The notes under the pieces: model-generated
The model's input: only the letters and a program-made list of their open reading frames with translations
Told to the model about the DNA's origin: nothing
The model's database searches: none
Part shown: in pieces, positions 21,032 through 30,140 of the stretch
Numbering within the stretch: the first letter of the stretch is position 1
Layout: each line of letters begins with the position of its first letter
NCBI GenBank assembly: GCA_015061285.1
Contig: SUWW01000003.1
Span: 124,001-188,000 of the forward strand
Source: Bacteroidales bacterium
Lineage (GTDB): Bacteria > Bacteroidota > Bacteroidia > Bacteroidales > Marinilabiliaceae
DNA: 64,000 bases
Direction: 5' to 3'
Program-made: the position numbers and the translations under genes

Positions 21032-22045
21032 ATGCAAACCCTTATTCTTGGCATAGAGTCATCGTGTGACGACACATCGGCTGCCGTAATTTGCGATGGC
21101 GTTGTATTATCAAATGTTACTGCAAGTCAGGCTGTTCACATGCGTTATGGCGGTGTGGTGCCAGAACTTGCCAGTCGTGCACATCAGCAAAATATCATTC
21201 CTGTTGTCGACAAAGCTATTGCCGATGCAGGCATAACTAAAGAACAACTTAGCGCCGTTGCTTTTACTCGTGGTCCGGGATTGCTCGGCTCGCTGCTTGT
21301 AGGCACCTCTTTTGCTAAAGGTTTTGCTTTGGCTCGTGGCCTTAAGATGGTTGATGTTAACCATTTGCAGGCGCATGTCTCTGCGCATTTTATCATCGAA
21401 GAGGGGAAACAACAGCCGGAGTTCCCTTTCCTTTGCTTGCTCGTGTCGGGCGGCAACAGCCAGATTCTGTTGGTGAAAGACTATACCGAAATGGAGATTA
21501 TCGGCCAAACTATCGACGATGCGGCTGGTGAGGCTTTCGACAAATGCGCCAAAGTGATGAACTTAGGGTATCCTGGTGGACCTATTGTTAATAAGCTCGC
21601 CAACGAAGGTGATCCAAAGGCGTTCACTTTTGCTAAGCCTGTCATACCTAATTACGATTATAGCTTCTCGGGTCTCAAAACCTCATTCCTATATACGCTT
21701 CGCGATAATCTGAAAACAGATCCCGACTTCATCGAAAAGCATAAAGCCGATCTTTGTGCATCGCTGCAATCTACTGTTATAGATATACTTATGAATAAAC
21801 TCATAAAGGCTGCTAAAGATTTGAAGATTACTCAGATTGCGCTCGCTGGTGGCGTTTCGGCTAACACCGGACTTCGCGACGCTTTCGAAAAACTTCATAC
21901 CAACCGCGGTTGGACTGTGTTTATTCCTAAGTTCGCATATACCACCGACAATGCTGCAATGGTAGCTTCGGCTGGCTATCGTCGCTATCAGAAAGGGTTG
22001 TTCATCGATCAGTCGGCTGCACCTTTCTCGCGAACAATAATCTGA
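21032..22045 (+). CDS. tsaD: tRNA N6-adenosine threonylcarbamoyltransferase
   Basis: A 337-residue TsaD (Kae1/YgjD family) that transfers the threonylcarbamoyl group to A37 of ANN-decoding tRNAs, acting with TsaB, TsaE and TsaC. The N-terminal LGIESSCDDTSAAVICDG is the ASKHA nucleotide-binding start. The metal-binding HxxxH is in VNHLQAHVSAHF, and the motifs LLVSGGNSQ, DDAAGEAFDK and ALAGGVSANTGLR follow in the expected order. Length is normal. It is the first gene of a group followed by the PqqD-like gene after 7 bp, so it may provide the promoter for the PqqD/HprK-like/S26 cassette. Confidence 0.96.
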   Translation: MQTLILGIESSCDDTSAAVICDGVVLSNVTASQAVHMRYGGVVPELASRAHQQNIIPVVDKAIADAGITKEQLSAVAFTRGPGLLGSLLVGTSFAKGFALARGLKMVDVNHLQAHVSAHFIIEEGKQQPEFPFLCLLVSGGNSQILLVKDYTEMEIIGQTIDDAAGEAFDKCAKVMNLGYPGGPIVNKLANEGDPKAFTFAKPVIPNYDYSFSGLKTSFLYTLRDNLKTDPDFIEKHKADLCASLQSTVIDILMNKLIKAAKDLKITQIALAGGVSANTGLRDAFEKLHTNRGWTVFIPKFAYTTDNAAMVASAGYRRYQKGLFIDQSAAPFSRTII

Positions 22046-22052
22046 TGATAGT

Positions 22053-22331
22053 ATGAAATTTCAGTCGTTGCATAATTATAGTATAAGTAAGATAGGTGGC
22101 GAAATGGTGCTTGTGCCCATTGTCGATTCTATTGCCAAGATGGATAGCTTGTTGGTGATAAACGAAACTGGGGCTTTCATTGTGGAGAAGATGGAGGCTG
22201 GCCTTTCGCTGAGTGAGATAGTCGATGGCATTATACATACGTATAACAACGACGACCGCGCTCAAGTTGAAAAAGAGACTCTCGCTTTTGCCGAAGGCCT
22301 TTGTAAACGTGGCTTCTTCAATAAAGTGTAA
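22053..22331 (+). CDS. PqqD-family peptide-binding protein
   Basis: A 92-residue PqqD-like domain protein. PqqD proteins bind a leader peptide through a small winged-helix fold (the RiPP recognition element) and present it to modifying enzymes. Visible family features are the strand KIGGEMVLVPIVD, the LLVINETGAFIVEKMEAGLS segment (equivalent to 'LNETGALIWELLDG') and a C-terminal helix with FAEGLCKRGFF. It starts 7 bp after tsaD and ends 4 bp before the HprK-like kinase. No radical SAM enzyme or precursor peptide gene is in the window, so PQQ biosynthesis itself is unlikely. PqqD domains paired with HprK-related kinases are a known but poorly understood combination. Confidence 0.85.
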   Translation: MKFQSLHNYSISKIGGEMVLVPIVDSIAKMDSLLVINETGAFIVEKMEAGLSLSEIVDGIIHTYNNDDRAQVEKETLAFAEGLCKRGFFNKV

Positions 22332-22335
22332 ATAG

Positions 22336-23223
22336 ATGGAGCAATATCTTCGTGTTGCAGGGCTAAATTTTGCCATATCTACCGATGCCAATCTCGCTAT
22401 TGGCGAATGGGCGCACACGTTCCATGGCTTTGCCGTGAAGCAGCCTTTAGATGATGCTTATAGAATACATTTCGAAGATGCTCCAAACTTGAAACTTCTA
22501 TTCGAAGAAGATGAACAGAAACTGAATCTTACTACAAAAACCGACGACAGCATTCGTATTCGCTACAAAATTGGCCTCGATACTGTGGTTGATGCATTGT
22601 TTTATAAAAATGCTACCTATACCAAAGTGCGTATGACCCTTTGTGCCAATGGCGATGCACGAATGGAGGTGTGCCGACGAAACGCTTGCGATGCCAATAT
22701 CGACACCTATATACACCCGTTATTCAATACCGCTTTGTCGCACTATTTGCTACGGCATCATGGCTCGTTGGTTCATTCTTCGGTGGTGAACGATGGCCTC
22801 AATGGCATATTGTTTACGGCCGTTTCGGGAACAGGCAAATCGACAATGGCGCGTTTGTGGCGCGAGAATGGTGCTCATATTATTAATGATGATATGAATG
22901 CGCTATGTGTCGACAATGAACGTGTAGTGGCGCATAATATACCTATGCAACTCTACAATCAAGCGCCTCGTTCTACTCCGCTCGATGCCATTTGTTTGAT
23001 TAGTCAGTCGAAGGAAAACTACATACGTCGATGCTCTGGCGCTGTTGCTGTCGCTCGGTTCATGACCAATACACTCTGCCACATCAACGATAAAGAAGCT
23101 TCAGGTATGCATACACAAAACGTTGACGACATCTGTAAACGGGTGAAAATATTCGAAGTGGGCTTCAAACCCGATGCCGACATTGTAATGATGATAAAAG
23201 ATACGCTTAGTCGATTGCTATGA
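22336..23223 (+). CDS. HPr kinase-like (HprK-related) P-loop protein
   Basis: A 295-residue protein whose C-terminal half resembles HPr serine kinase/phosphorylase. The Walker A loop is AVSGTGKST (about 162-170), preceded by the HprK-like histidine in SLVHSSVV (H147) and followed by the acidic pair in IINDDMNAL (D185, D186). The N-terminal 130 residues are not recognisable to me. No HPr protein is encoded nearby, so the substrate may be a peptide or another protein. HprK-related kinases occur with PqqD-like proteins in several bacterial clusters. It starts 4 bp after the PqqD gene, and its stop overlaps the next start (ATGA at 23220-23223), which indicates translational coupling. Confidence 0.8.
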   Translation: MEQYLRVAGLNFAISTDANLAIGEWAHTFHGFAVKQPLDDAYRIHFEDAPNLKLLFEEDEQKLNLTTKTDDSIRIRYKIGLDTVVDALFYKNATYTKVRMTLCANGDARMEVCRRNACDANIDTYIHPLFNTALSHYLLRHHGSLVHSSVVNDGLNGILFTAVSGTGKSTMARLWRENGAHIINDDMNALCVDNERVVAHNIPMQLYNQAPRSTPLDAICLISQSKENYIRRCSGAVAVARFMTNTLCHINDKEASGMHTQNVDDICKRVKIFEVGFKPDADIVMMIKDTLSRLL

Positions 23224-23681
23224 TAGTGCCTCAGGAAACGCAGAACGAAATTATAATCAAAGCTTTAGCCGATGGCGCAAAAGTGAATCTCACAGCCAAT
23301 GGCACGAGCATGTTTCCGTACATATGGCCTAATGACATACTTACTGTTGAAAAACAACGTGCGTATAATATCGACGACATAGTTGTGTTTGCAGTGCCCG
23401 AGCGCAATAGTTTCATTGCCCATCGTCTTGTGAAAACCGATGGCGCGATTTTCACTACTTGGGGCGATTCGTGCTTAACTCCCGATAAACCGTTTGGTGT
23501 TGGTAGTGTTATGGGAATAGTCACTCGTGTTCAAGGTAAAGTGTTGATCTACAATGCCAATGGCCGCTTAGGGCGCCTATATGGCAAGACAATTCGCCTA
23601 ATATCGCCGCTAAGCCATTTTGTCTGTCATCTACTCGTATGTGTCGGACGTTGGGCACACAGAGTTTTCAATTATCTATAG
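23220..23681 (+). CDS. S24/S26-family serine peptidase
   Basis: A 153-residue signal-peptidase-like protein. The nucleophile box NGTSMFPYIWPND (S30) matches the S26 pattern GxSMxP. Instead of the Lys of bacterial signal peptidase I, the second box reads IAHRLVK with H68, and WGDSCLTPD (D83, D89) follows. This is the Ser-His-Asp arrangement of the ER/archaeal (SipW-like) type. There is no N-terminal membrane anchor; a hydrophobic stretch near 128-142 could attach it to the membrane. The ATG overlaps the stop of the kinase gene by 4 bp. Its 3' end overlaps the convergent PL26-like lyase gene by 14 bp. It may process the peptide handled by the two preceding genes. Confidence 0.8.
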   Translation: MIVPQETQNEIIIKALADGAKVNLTANGTSMFPYIWPNDILTVEKQRAYNIDDIVVFAVPERNSFIAHRLVKTDGAIFTTWGDSCLTPDKPFGVGSVMGIVTRVQGKVLIYNANGRLGRLYGKTIRLISPLSHFVCHLLVCVGRWAHRVFNYL

Positions 23682-26600
23682 GGCATACTTCCAACATATA
23701 TATAGCATCGAGGCTCCATGAGGCAGCGCTATTGGTGCTCATATAGTTTATTTCGTTTTGTGGAGCAGGAGTGAGAGGTGGCTCCACTAAGTGCTGAATT
23801 GTCTGAGGTTTGTCTCTATCGGGCATCATACGAAGCATTTCGCTCCAGGCTTCAGAGGCTAACTTGTTGTCGTTGAGGGCGGCAGCGGCGTAGCCTAAAA
23901 GTCGAGTTACAGGGAATTTGTTTTTGCGTATTTCCAGAGCTTTGCGTTTGTAGTTATGTGTAAAGTCGAGCCAAGCTTCGTCCCACGCTTTGTCGTTGAG
24001 CATTGGCATAAGTTCCATCATCATCTCGAAACCGCCCATGATAGTCATAAGGTGATTTGTCGATTGTAGCGAAGTGTCGCACTCTGTAGTAATTATGCCC
24101 GTTGCAGGGTCGTATCCAAGAGCAAGCGGACCGGTAAAGATTTTGTGCGGAAGATTGGTTATGCTATGCATACCAGCAAGAATTTTGTCGCGGTATGCGG
24201 TGTTTTGCGTACGTTCCCATTCGGTCATCCAGTTGCATACGTATGCCATCCAATCGGGGCCAATGCGAAGGCGAGCAGGTGCGGTGCATGGATATTTGCC
24301 TCGAGGCTGAGCTAAGCGCATTGGGTCGATATGGTAGAGCATCTGGTCGGCATCGCGTACGGCAGAACACAAGTCGCCAGTGCGTTCGTCGGTAGTTAGG
24401 TAGTGATATATACGATTCCACGCCGCTTGGCTTATACGCGCCTCTTTAGCTCCGCAGCCCCAATGAGTCACGTTGTGGCGCGAACCGAGCATCGCGTTAG
24501 GGCCAATGTGGTAAACGTCTACCTCGCCCGTGTGGCGTGTCATTGCCGCAGCCATAGTATATATGTCGCTACGGCCAGTGCGCAGAAACTCATACCACAG
24601 CCACAATGGTGATGCCAATTCCGTATTGTCCCACGCGAAACCGCCCACGTCGTAGCGCCATTCGTGACGTTCTGCATCGTAGGCATGCATGAAGTCTCCA
24701 TAATCCCAGAAGCCATACCAACGGTGTTGCTCCACTTGCAATTTGTAATATTCAACGATTTCGTTGAGGCGTAGCTCAATTTGTGCGCGAGCGGTAGTGG
24801 TGGTATCGGGCATGCTCCAGATGCCAAAAGCGTGGCGATCGTGCAGATATTGCGCTGTAGGCATAAATATGGTTGGCGTGGTAAGCGCGGTGGCCTTCGC
24901 AGCAAAATCGGCTTTGCCTGTGTATGATGTTGATGGTAAAATGGAGAGTTGCGTGGTGCGCGCTATGCCGTATGGTGTACTCATGCCAGGCTGCACATCT
25001 TCGTAGCTTGCCTCCAGTCCGTGAGCTTCATCGTCGTAGTGGCGAAGGTCCATCGGCTCGGCTTCTGGACTCCAAAGCCACATTGTCAGACGAGCTTCGT
25101 TGCTTGTGGCGTTATCTATACTTATGCTCGATGGGTATGATTGCCAAAAGTCGTTCATACTCATGTATATACCACGTTTTTCGTCGCCGATAAATGCACA
25201 GCCGGGCGCTTTGTTGCCGCCCATAGTGCCAATCCACGGACGATTGCTGTTGGCGCGTTTTCTAATAGTATAGCCGTCGGACGTCAGTTGGCTCAAACGG
25301 TAGCTATCCCACTTTGCCAACGATTTCAGGTATGTATTATTTATACTATCGAACTCCTCGTGCGGCGGAATCAGTTTACCTTCCATCTGTTCGGCTTGCA
25401 AGTTGCGGCGCTTGCCTTTTTCTGCAGGCAGACTCTCGTCGGCACGCTTCGACTCTTTGGGCGCTTTGGGCAGTCGAAGTTCGCGCCTACCATCAAGGGG
25501 TTGTACGGGTTCGCTCCACACTCCGCCATTCTCGGTCAAGAATGCTACGTGCCTATTATATGGTTCACTTTCAAGTGGCACGTTCATACTTACGCCCAAC
25601 GATGCTATAAAATCACGGTCGGCATCACCATCATACGTAATAGTATGAGTCATATTTATGCGCTCAGTGCCTGCATAGAAATATAATCTCACAACAAATG
25701 GAAGTATCGAGCCTTTGTTGCCAATGTGCCTACCCGTTGCTTTCACACAAACGCGCTGCGTCCCTTGACGCTCAATATCAATATTTTCGATGTTACTTAC
25801 GAACGAACGCCCATCGGCAGTGCTACAGTTGAGTTGCAGCCGACGCGCTGCGGTTACGCTTTCGTTGCAGATGGAATCGATGATGCAGCGACTGCTAAAA
25901 TGCTGGTTGATATATGTACGTACGTTACCCGTATTTATGCAAAACGTAGAATCGCCCTTAGTTACGCTTATGCTTGGAGCCTTGGGCAGAGCTTTTTTCT
26001 TTATGGTTATGCTGCTGCAATTGCTCGGGACAACGGCAGCCACACCTAACCATTTCACCGAACCATCGGGCCAAAAAGCGAGCGGCCAACTGTCGGCGGC
26101 AATGTCGTTTGCGCCATCGTTGATGTGCACAGTCTCGTTTTTGCTCATATAGCCCATATCGAAAGGCACACCAAAACTGACGCCAGTGGCATACTTAGGC
26201 GCCTCGCCAACCGATTTTACCTCCACGGTGCTCGGTTGCCATGGCTCGCAATGATATTGGAAATTGGTGATGCGTGTGCGCGAGAGGGTAGTGCGAAACC
26301 CGAACCAACCATCGGTGTGCGGATCGACATCGCGGAAATCAACCAAGCGTTCGCCATCGATGTAATAGCAAGTGCGCCCTGGCTCTGAGGTTATCTTTAT
26401 GTGATACCAATGGTTAGCCTTCAGCAGATGAGCCTCATCGAGGTACTCCGTTAGAATTTTTGGGCGATGTGTAGCGTCGGTTATTCCGCGCTCATCGCCA
26501 TCGTAGCGGCGGAAACGAGTGGTTTTGTTGTAGTTGCCACCATAGCCGAGATAATATAAGCTTAGCGCATAGCAATTCACAAAAATGCCGCTGCGCTCCT

Positions 26601-26949
26601 TAGCACGAGCAAAGATGTTGTTGGGATTTTTAGGGTCCTTTGCCATCCAGAAGCAATTGAGGTCGCTCAGGCGGTCGGCATCGTTCTTTACCACCACGCA
26701 CGCATCGTATTCAATAGTCGTTTTGCCGCTCATCTTCTCGTTGCGCCAAAGCGTCAACCCTTTTGGCGAGACAATTTCGACCGTATCGGCATCGAATGTC
26801 ACCTTATAATCTGGCGATTCGCTCTCGACAGTCCAATAACGCTTAAACTCCTTCTTATTCAAGCCCGAAGGCGCATCACTTTGCGCGTAGGTATTGATTA
26901 CGCAAACGGCTAATGCAGCTATCAAAATTGCTACTTTGATATAATTCAT
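23668..26949 (-). CDS. secreted PL26-like (YetA/RGLX) rhamnogalacturonan lyase with N-terminal jelly-roll domain
   Basis: A 1093-residue exported protein. After a signal peptide (about 1-22, ending NTYAQ) comes a lectin-like beta-sandwich of the DUF6250 type (about 33-215; DKDP- and WYHIKI-like blocks ending in FGFRTTLSRTRITNFQYH). Then follows the three-domain body of the PcRGLX/YetA group: a RIFT-like barrel (TGVSFGVPFDMGYMS, WPDGSVKWLG, about 250-330), a central beta-sandwich (about 340-730) and a C-terminal alpha/alpha toroid (about 740-1080, with YDVGGFAWDNTELASP and HWGCGAKEARISQ). The best-studied relative is the fungal exo-rhamnogalacturonan lyase of family PL26, so pectin backbone cleavage is likely, though YetA-like members are poorly characterised. 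No SusC/SusD pair is adjacent. Confidence 0.78.
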   Translation of the reverse strand: MNYIKVAILIAALAVCVINTYAQSDAPSGLNKKEFKRYWTVESESPDYKVTFDADTVEIVSPKGLTLWRNEKMSGKTTIEYDACVVVKNDADRLSDLNCFWMAKDPKNPNNIFARAKERSGIFVNCYALSLYYLGYGGNYNKTTRFRRYDGDERGITDATHRPKILTEYLDEAHLLKANHWYHIKITSEPGRTCYYIDGERLVDFRDVDPHTDGWFGFRTTLSRTRITNFQYHCEPWQPSTVEVKSVGEAPKYATGVSFGVPFDMGYMSKNETVHINDGANDIAADSWPLAFWPDGSVKWLGVAAVVPSNCSSITIKKKALPKAPSISVTKGDSTFCINTGNVRTYINQHFSSRCIIDSICNESVTAARRLQLNCSTADGRSFVSNIENIDIERQGTQRVCVKATGRHIGNKGSILPFVVRLYFYAGTERINMTHTITYDGDADRDFIASLGVSMNVPLESEPYNRHVAFLTENGGVWSEPVQPLDGRRELRLPKAPKESKRADESLPAEKGKRRNLQAEQMEGKLIPPHEEFDSINNTYLKSLAKWDSYRLSQLTSDGYTIRKRANSNRPWIGTMGGNKAPGCAFIGDEKRGIYMSMNDFWQSYPSSISIDNATSNEARLTMWLWSPEAEPMDLRHYDDEAHGLEASYEDVQPGMSTPYGIARTTQLSILPSTSYTGKADFAAKATALTTPTIFMPTAQYLHDRHAFGIWSMPDTTTTARAQIELRLNEIVEYYKLQVEQHRWYGFWDYGDFMHAYDAERHEWRYDVGGFAWDNTELASPLWLWYEFLRTGRSDIYTMAAAMTRHTGEVDVYHIGPNAMLGSRHNVTHWGCGAKEARISQAAWNRIYHYLTTDERTGDLCSAVRDADQMLYHIDPMRLAQPRGKYPCTAPARLRIGPDWMAYVCNWMTEWERTQNTAYRDKILAGMHSITNLPHKIFTGPLALGYDPATGIITTECDTSLQSTNHLMTIMGGFEMMMELMPMLNDKAWDEAWLDFTHNYKRKALEIRKNKFPVTRLLGYAAAALNDNKLASEAWSEMLRMMPDRDKPQTIQHLVEPPLTPAPQNEINYMSTNSAASWSLDAIYMLEVCPIDN

Positions 26950-27010
26950 CTGTTAAGGTATTGTCTGTCTATAAATATTTAACTTGGAAATGGGGATTTG
27001 TAGCAATGAT

Positions 27011-27496
27011 TTATTTATCAATGCAGTCTGATTGAGTTGCTTTCACGACGACTACATTGTCCTCTGTGCCTACAACTTCAAGTTGAGTGCCTGCCTCAAC
27101 GAACGTTATGCAGCGGCCTTCATATTCTTTGCCATCAATTTTTATGCGGCCAACGAGGTTCATGCGTGTGAGGGCTATGGCGTGTGTACCAGGAGTAATC
27201 TGGTTATTGTCGTATTCATCGGACACATGCGAGTCGATTGTGGTATTGAGATGCATGACTTTTGAGAAACGCGAGTTCACAAGTAAATACCACAAAATGG
27301 CAAAAAGGGCAATGCTAATTGCTATTGCTGCAATGCCCCATGAAGTGCCGTAGCGCGAAAAGGTTATGTAGTATGCAAAGAGCGTAAGTAGACCGCCTCC
27401 AATGCCACATATGCCGAAGCCTGGGATAACCACTACTTCCATAAGTAGCAAACTCACACCGATAAGCAGTGCTAATATTATGGTAGCTATAATCAT
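27011..27496 (-). CDS. NfeD-like membrane protein
   Basis: A 161-residue protein with about three membrane helices (3-22, 30-48, 53-73) and a C-terminal OB-fold domain (about 85-155) containing the NfeD pattern TRMNLVGRIKIDGKEYEGR and FVEAGTQLEVVGTE. Short NfeD proteins usually work next to flotillin/stomatin proteins (FloA); no such gene is adjacent here. It is 23 bp downstream of the TPR/propeller/SPOR gene on the same strand, so they may be co-transcribed. The next minus-strand gene, the PL26-like lyase, starts 61 bp further. Confidence 0.85.
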   Translation of the reverse strand: MIIATIILALLIGVSLLLMEVVVIPGFGICGIGGGLLTLFAYYITFSRYGTSWGIAAIAISIALFAILWYLLVNSRFSKVMHLNTTIDSHVSDEYDNNQITPGTHAIALTRMNLVGRIKIDGKEYEGRCITFVEAGTQLEVVGTEDNVVVVKATQSDCIDK

Positions 27497-27519
27497 AATT
27501 ATGTATATGTATGGTTGGC

Positions 27520-30120
27520 TTATTCCAATTTCTGAGCTTCGGATAGCTTTATTTGTTCGCCAGAAGCAAATGCTACAACGAAAGCACTAGTGAATCCAGC
27601 CGTTCTAACTTCGTTCAGATGGCCGATAGCTTCGTCATATGTACGATAGCTACCAACGTAGTATTTGGTGAGTTTTTTCTCAGGAATGAAGTAGGTAGTG
27701 ATGTCGCTAAAAGCTGCGAGCTTCTTCTGGTCGGGACTGCTTTTGAATGCGCCAAGTTGAATGCGGTATATAGGTTTGCCGTTAGCTGGCGTTTGCAGTG
27801 CCGTGTCGGTTGTTTTTGTAGGTGCAGATTGAACCTCTTCTACGGGTTTAGGTTGTTCTTGTGGAATGTTTTCGGTAGCAACAATGTGTGGCCTTTCTTC
27901 CACTACAGTTTCTTGGGTTTCAAGTTGCGTATTTTCGATAGTGTCACTGGTTGTGGCGACCATAGGTTCACGAGCAACGGTAGTAGTGTCGATCCGGCTT
28001 AGTGCTTCTGCCACCGATGCAGGTTCTGCATTGTGAACTTTGGCAGGCAGAGGGAAAGAACCGTTTTTGTGGCTGCTGTAGCGCACAAGGGCTTTGCGAT
28101 AGTTGTTGATGGCGCTTTTCTTTATTAGAGCAGCGTTTTTATAGGCTTCGTCGCTATGGTTTTTCGACATTCCTTCGGCGCGGGCATAGGTTTTTACAGC
28201 CACAGTGCGTGGCGAATCGGTCTCGCTGAAATCTGTTTCGGGTTCGCGTTCGCGTGCTGCTTCGTAGTAGTCGTCAAAAATATCGTATTTGGTATCAAAC
28301 GAGCGATGTAGCAGTGTTGTTGATGCTTTGTCCAATAAGATGCTGCGTTCGTTTATTTCGTTTGGCGAAAGCTCTTTGGGATTTCCGTCTTCATCTATAG
28401 AGTTAAGAGTTTTGCCTTGCAATGCAAATTCCTCAAATTTTGTCTTCTCGAGGCTCAATATTTCAGCCCAAGCATACAAACTGTCAGCCTCTTGAAGTTC
28501 TCGTTGGTCGTCGGCCGAGAATAGTTCTGCATACAACTCATCGTCGGTGTGAGCATCAACGAAGAAGCTGCGGTCGTACATCATGTAGTAATTAGGATTG
28601 AGCAACTTGCCCCAGTCTATTGCTGTGTTTTGCGCTGCAAGGTCAATTTCGCCAAGTGATTGATATTCTCCACTCTCAATGAGATCCATAAGTCGCTGAA
28701 GTTCAACACGACGAGCTGTAGCATATTTTTCATTTACATTGTCTTCGAGAGTATAAACTCGGCGTTCTATTGTAAGTATGCCACTAATCAGCTCGTTGCG
28801 TTGGTCGTTATCGCTGATATTCATAAACTGTTTGCGACGTTTAGCCATCTCAGCCGACAAACTATCCTTCTCGTGTTTCAAGTTGAGTGCTTCGCGGAAT
28901 GTCTCTTTGGCTTCGGCGCTGCGGAAATGCTCCCATTGTGTGTAGGTAAGCGAGTCGTTAACAACGAACTCAAATTTCTTTTGCTCTTTGGTTATGCTTG
29001 CGGTAGCTTTTTGAGCCCCGCCAATCGAAGTGAAATCGTCGCGCATTTTTGCAAGCGATTTGTCGATGTTGAGTGCTGCAGCACGTCGGATGTCTTCGGT
29101 GCTCTGTGCAAAATTGCGTATTACGCTGTTGTCCCAAAGAATTTCATACACCATGACAGAGTCTGCCGAAGTCTCGCGATTGCTGGCAAACCAAGCGCGT
29201 GTGCGAAATTCGTCGGCTACGAAAAGATAGTCGTCGGCAGCCGAATTGAAAGGCACTCCCAAATTCACAGGTGTTGAGAATGTGCGTGTTTCGGCATCGT
29301 AGGTGGTGCGGTAAATATCGAAACCTCCCATGCCACCTTCTCTATTCGACGAAAAATAAAGCGATACACCATCAGTCATAAGTATTGGCATCTTTTCGTC
29401 GGCAGCCGATTGCAGTCCTTGAAGTGGAGTCATCTCGCCCCAGCCATCGAGTAAGCGCTCAATTTTGTAGAGTTTCTCATGTCCTGCATCATTGGGCAAC
29501 GAAAAATATACTGCATCACCTCGTTCAGTGCGATATAGTATCCCGTTGGGGTTTACGTCCGATTCGAAAAAGTCGCTATTGTATTGCACCATACCCACTT
29601 CGCGCGATGGATTGTAGACGGTAAGTAAGCTGTCGCGTGTTACTCGATATTTATCTATTACTCTGACACTGAATATCTTACTTGCTAATGGCACCGATGC
29701 TACACACTCAGCTTTGTATTGCTTAGCCAAGGCAATGAGAGCCTCGTCTTTGGCTGTGCGTAGATATTTTTCGAAAGTCTGTGAGGCAAGTTCAAATTCG
29801 TATTGCAATTGGTATGCTCTGCCGAGGTAAAAATTGCTATTGGCTTGCATACCTTTTATCTGTGCAAATTTCAAGCGGCGTGCGCCTTCGCTGAGGTTTC
29901 TACCTATGCATACGTATGAGGCACCAAGGTAGTAGTTGATTTTTGCATCGCGGTCGTGCTTTATGGCTGCTTGCTCAAGTTGCGCTATGGCTTCGGTATA
30001 CTCACCTGCTTCGAAGTGAGCTATTGCGGGCTTAATATTTACTTGCGATGCGGCTGCTGTCGATATAGTTGCGCTGACAGCAATGATGGCTATTTTTAGC
30101 GTGTTCAACAATTGCTTCAT
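27520..30120 (-). CDS. TPR, PD40 beta-propeller and SPOR domain envelope protein
   Basis: An 866-residue exported protein. A signal peptide (about 1-25, ending AAASQ) is followed by TPR repeats (about 28-145; FEAGEYTEAIAQLEQAA, YYLGASYVCIGRNL, FYLGRAYQLQYEFELA). A propeller region with PD40/TolB-like blades comes next (about 175-330; VSLYFSSNREGGMGGFDIYR). A long charged, mostly helical region (about 340-640), a Thr/Glu-rich linker and a C-terminal SPOR domain (about 783-860; YRIQLGAFKSSPDQKKL) complete it. SPOR domains bind denuded peptidoglycan. The plan recalls PorE of the type IX secretion system (TPR, propeller, then a peptidoglycan-binding domain), but with SPOR in place of OmpA-like. 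There is no lipobox. The function is inferred to be envelope anchoring. Confidence 0.8.
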   Translation of the reverse strand: MKQLLNTLKIAIIAVSATISTAAASQVNIKPAIAHFEAGEYTEAIAQLEQAAIKHDRDAKINYYLGASYVCIGRNLSEGARRLKFAQIKGMQANSNFYLGRAYQLQYEFELASQTFEKYLRTAKDEALIALAKQYKAECVASVPLASKIFSVRVIDKYRVTRDSLLTVYNPSREVGMVQYNSDFFESDVNPNGILYRTERGDAVYFSLPNDAGHEKLYKIERLLDGWGEMTPLQGLQSAADEKMPILMTDGVSLYFSSNREGGMGGFDIYRTTYDAETRTFSTPVNLGVPFNSAADDYLFVADEFRTRAWFASNRETSADSVMVYEILWDNSVIRNFAQSTEDIRRAAALNIDKSLAKMRDDFTSIGGAQKATASITKEQKKFEFVVNDSLTYTQWEHFRSAEAKETFREALNLKHEKDSLSAEMAKRRKQFMNISDNDQRNELISGILTIERRVYTLEDNVNEKYATARRVELQRLMDLIESGEYQSLGEIDLAAQNTAIDWGKLLNPNYYMMYDRSFFVDAHTDDELYAELFSADDQRELQEADSLYAWAEILSLEKTKFEEFALQGKTLNSIDEDGNPKELSPNEINERSILLDKASTTLLHRSFDTKYDIFDDYYEAAREREPETDFSETDSPRTVAVKTYARAEGMSKNHSDEAYKNAALIKKSAINNYRKALVRYSSHKNGSFPLPAKVHNAEPASVAEALSRIDTTTVAREPMVATTSDTIENTQLETQETVVEERPHIVATENIPQEQPKPVEEVQSAPTKTTDTALQTPANGKPIYRIQLGAFKSSPDQKKLAAFSDITTYFIPEKKLTKYYVGSYRTYDEAIGHLNEVRTAGFTSAFVVAFASGEQIKLSEAQKLE

Positions 30121-30140
30121 TAGGTCGATTTCAAACGCCG

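Noticed and set aside
13647-26949. Classical polysaccharide utilisation locus
   Set aside because: Glycan enzymes are present, but there is no SusC/SusD pair, and housekeeping genes (tamB, tsaD) lie between them.
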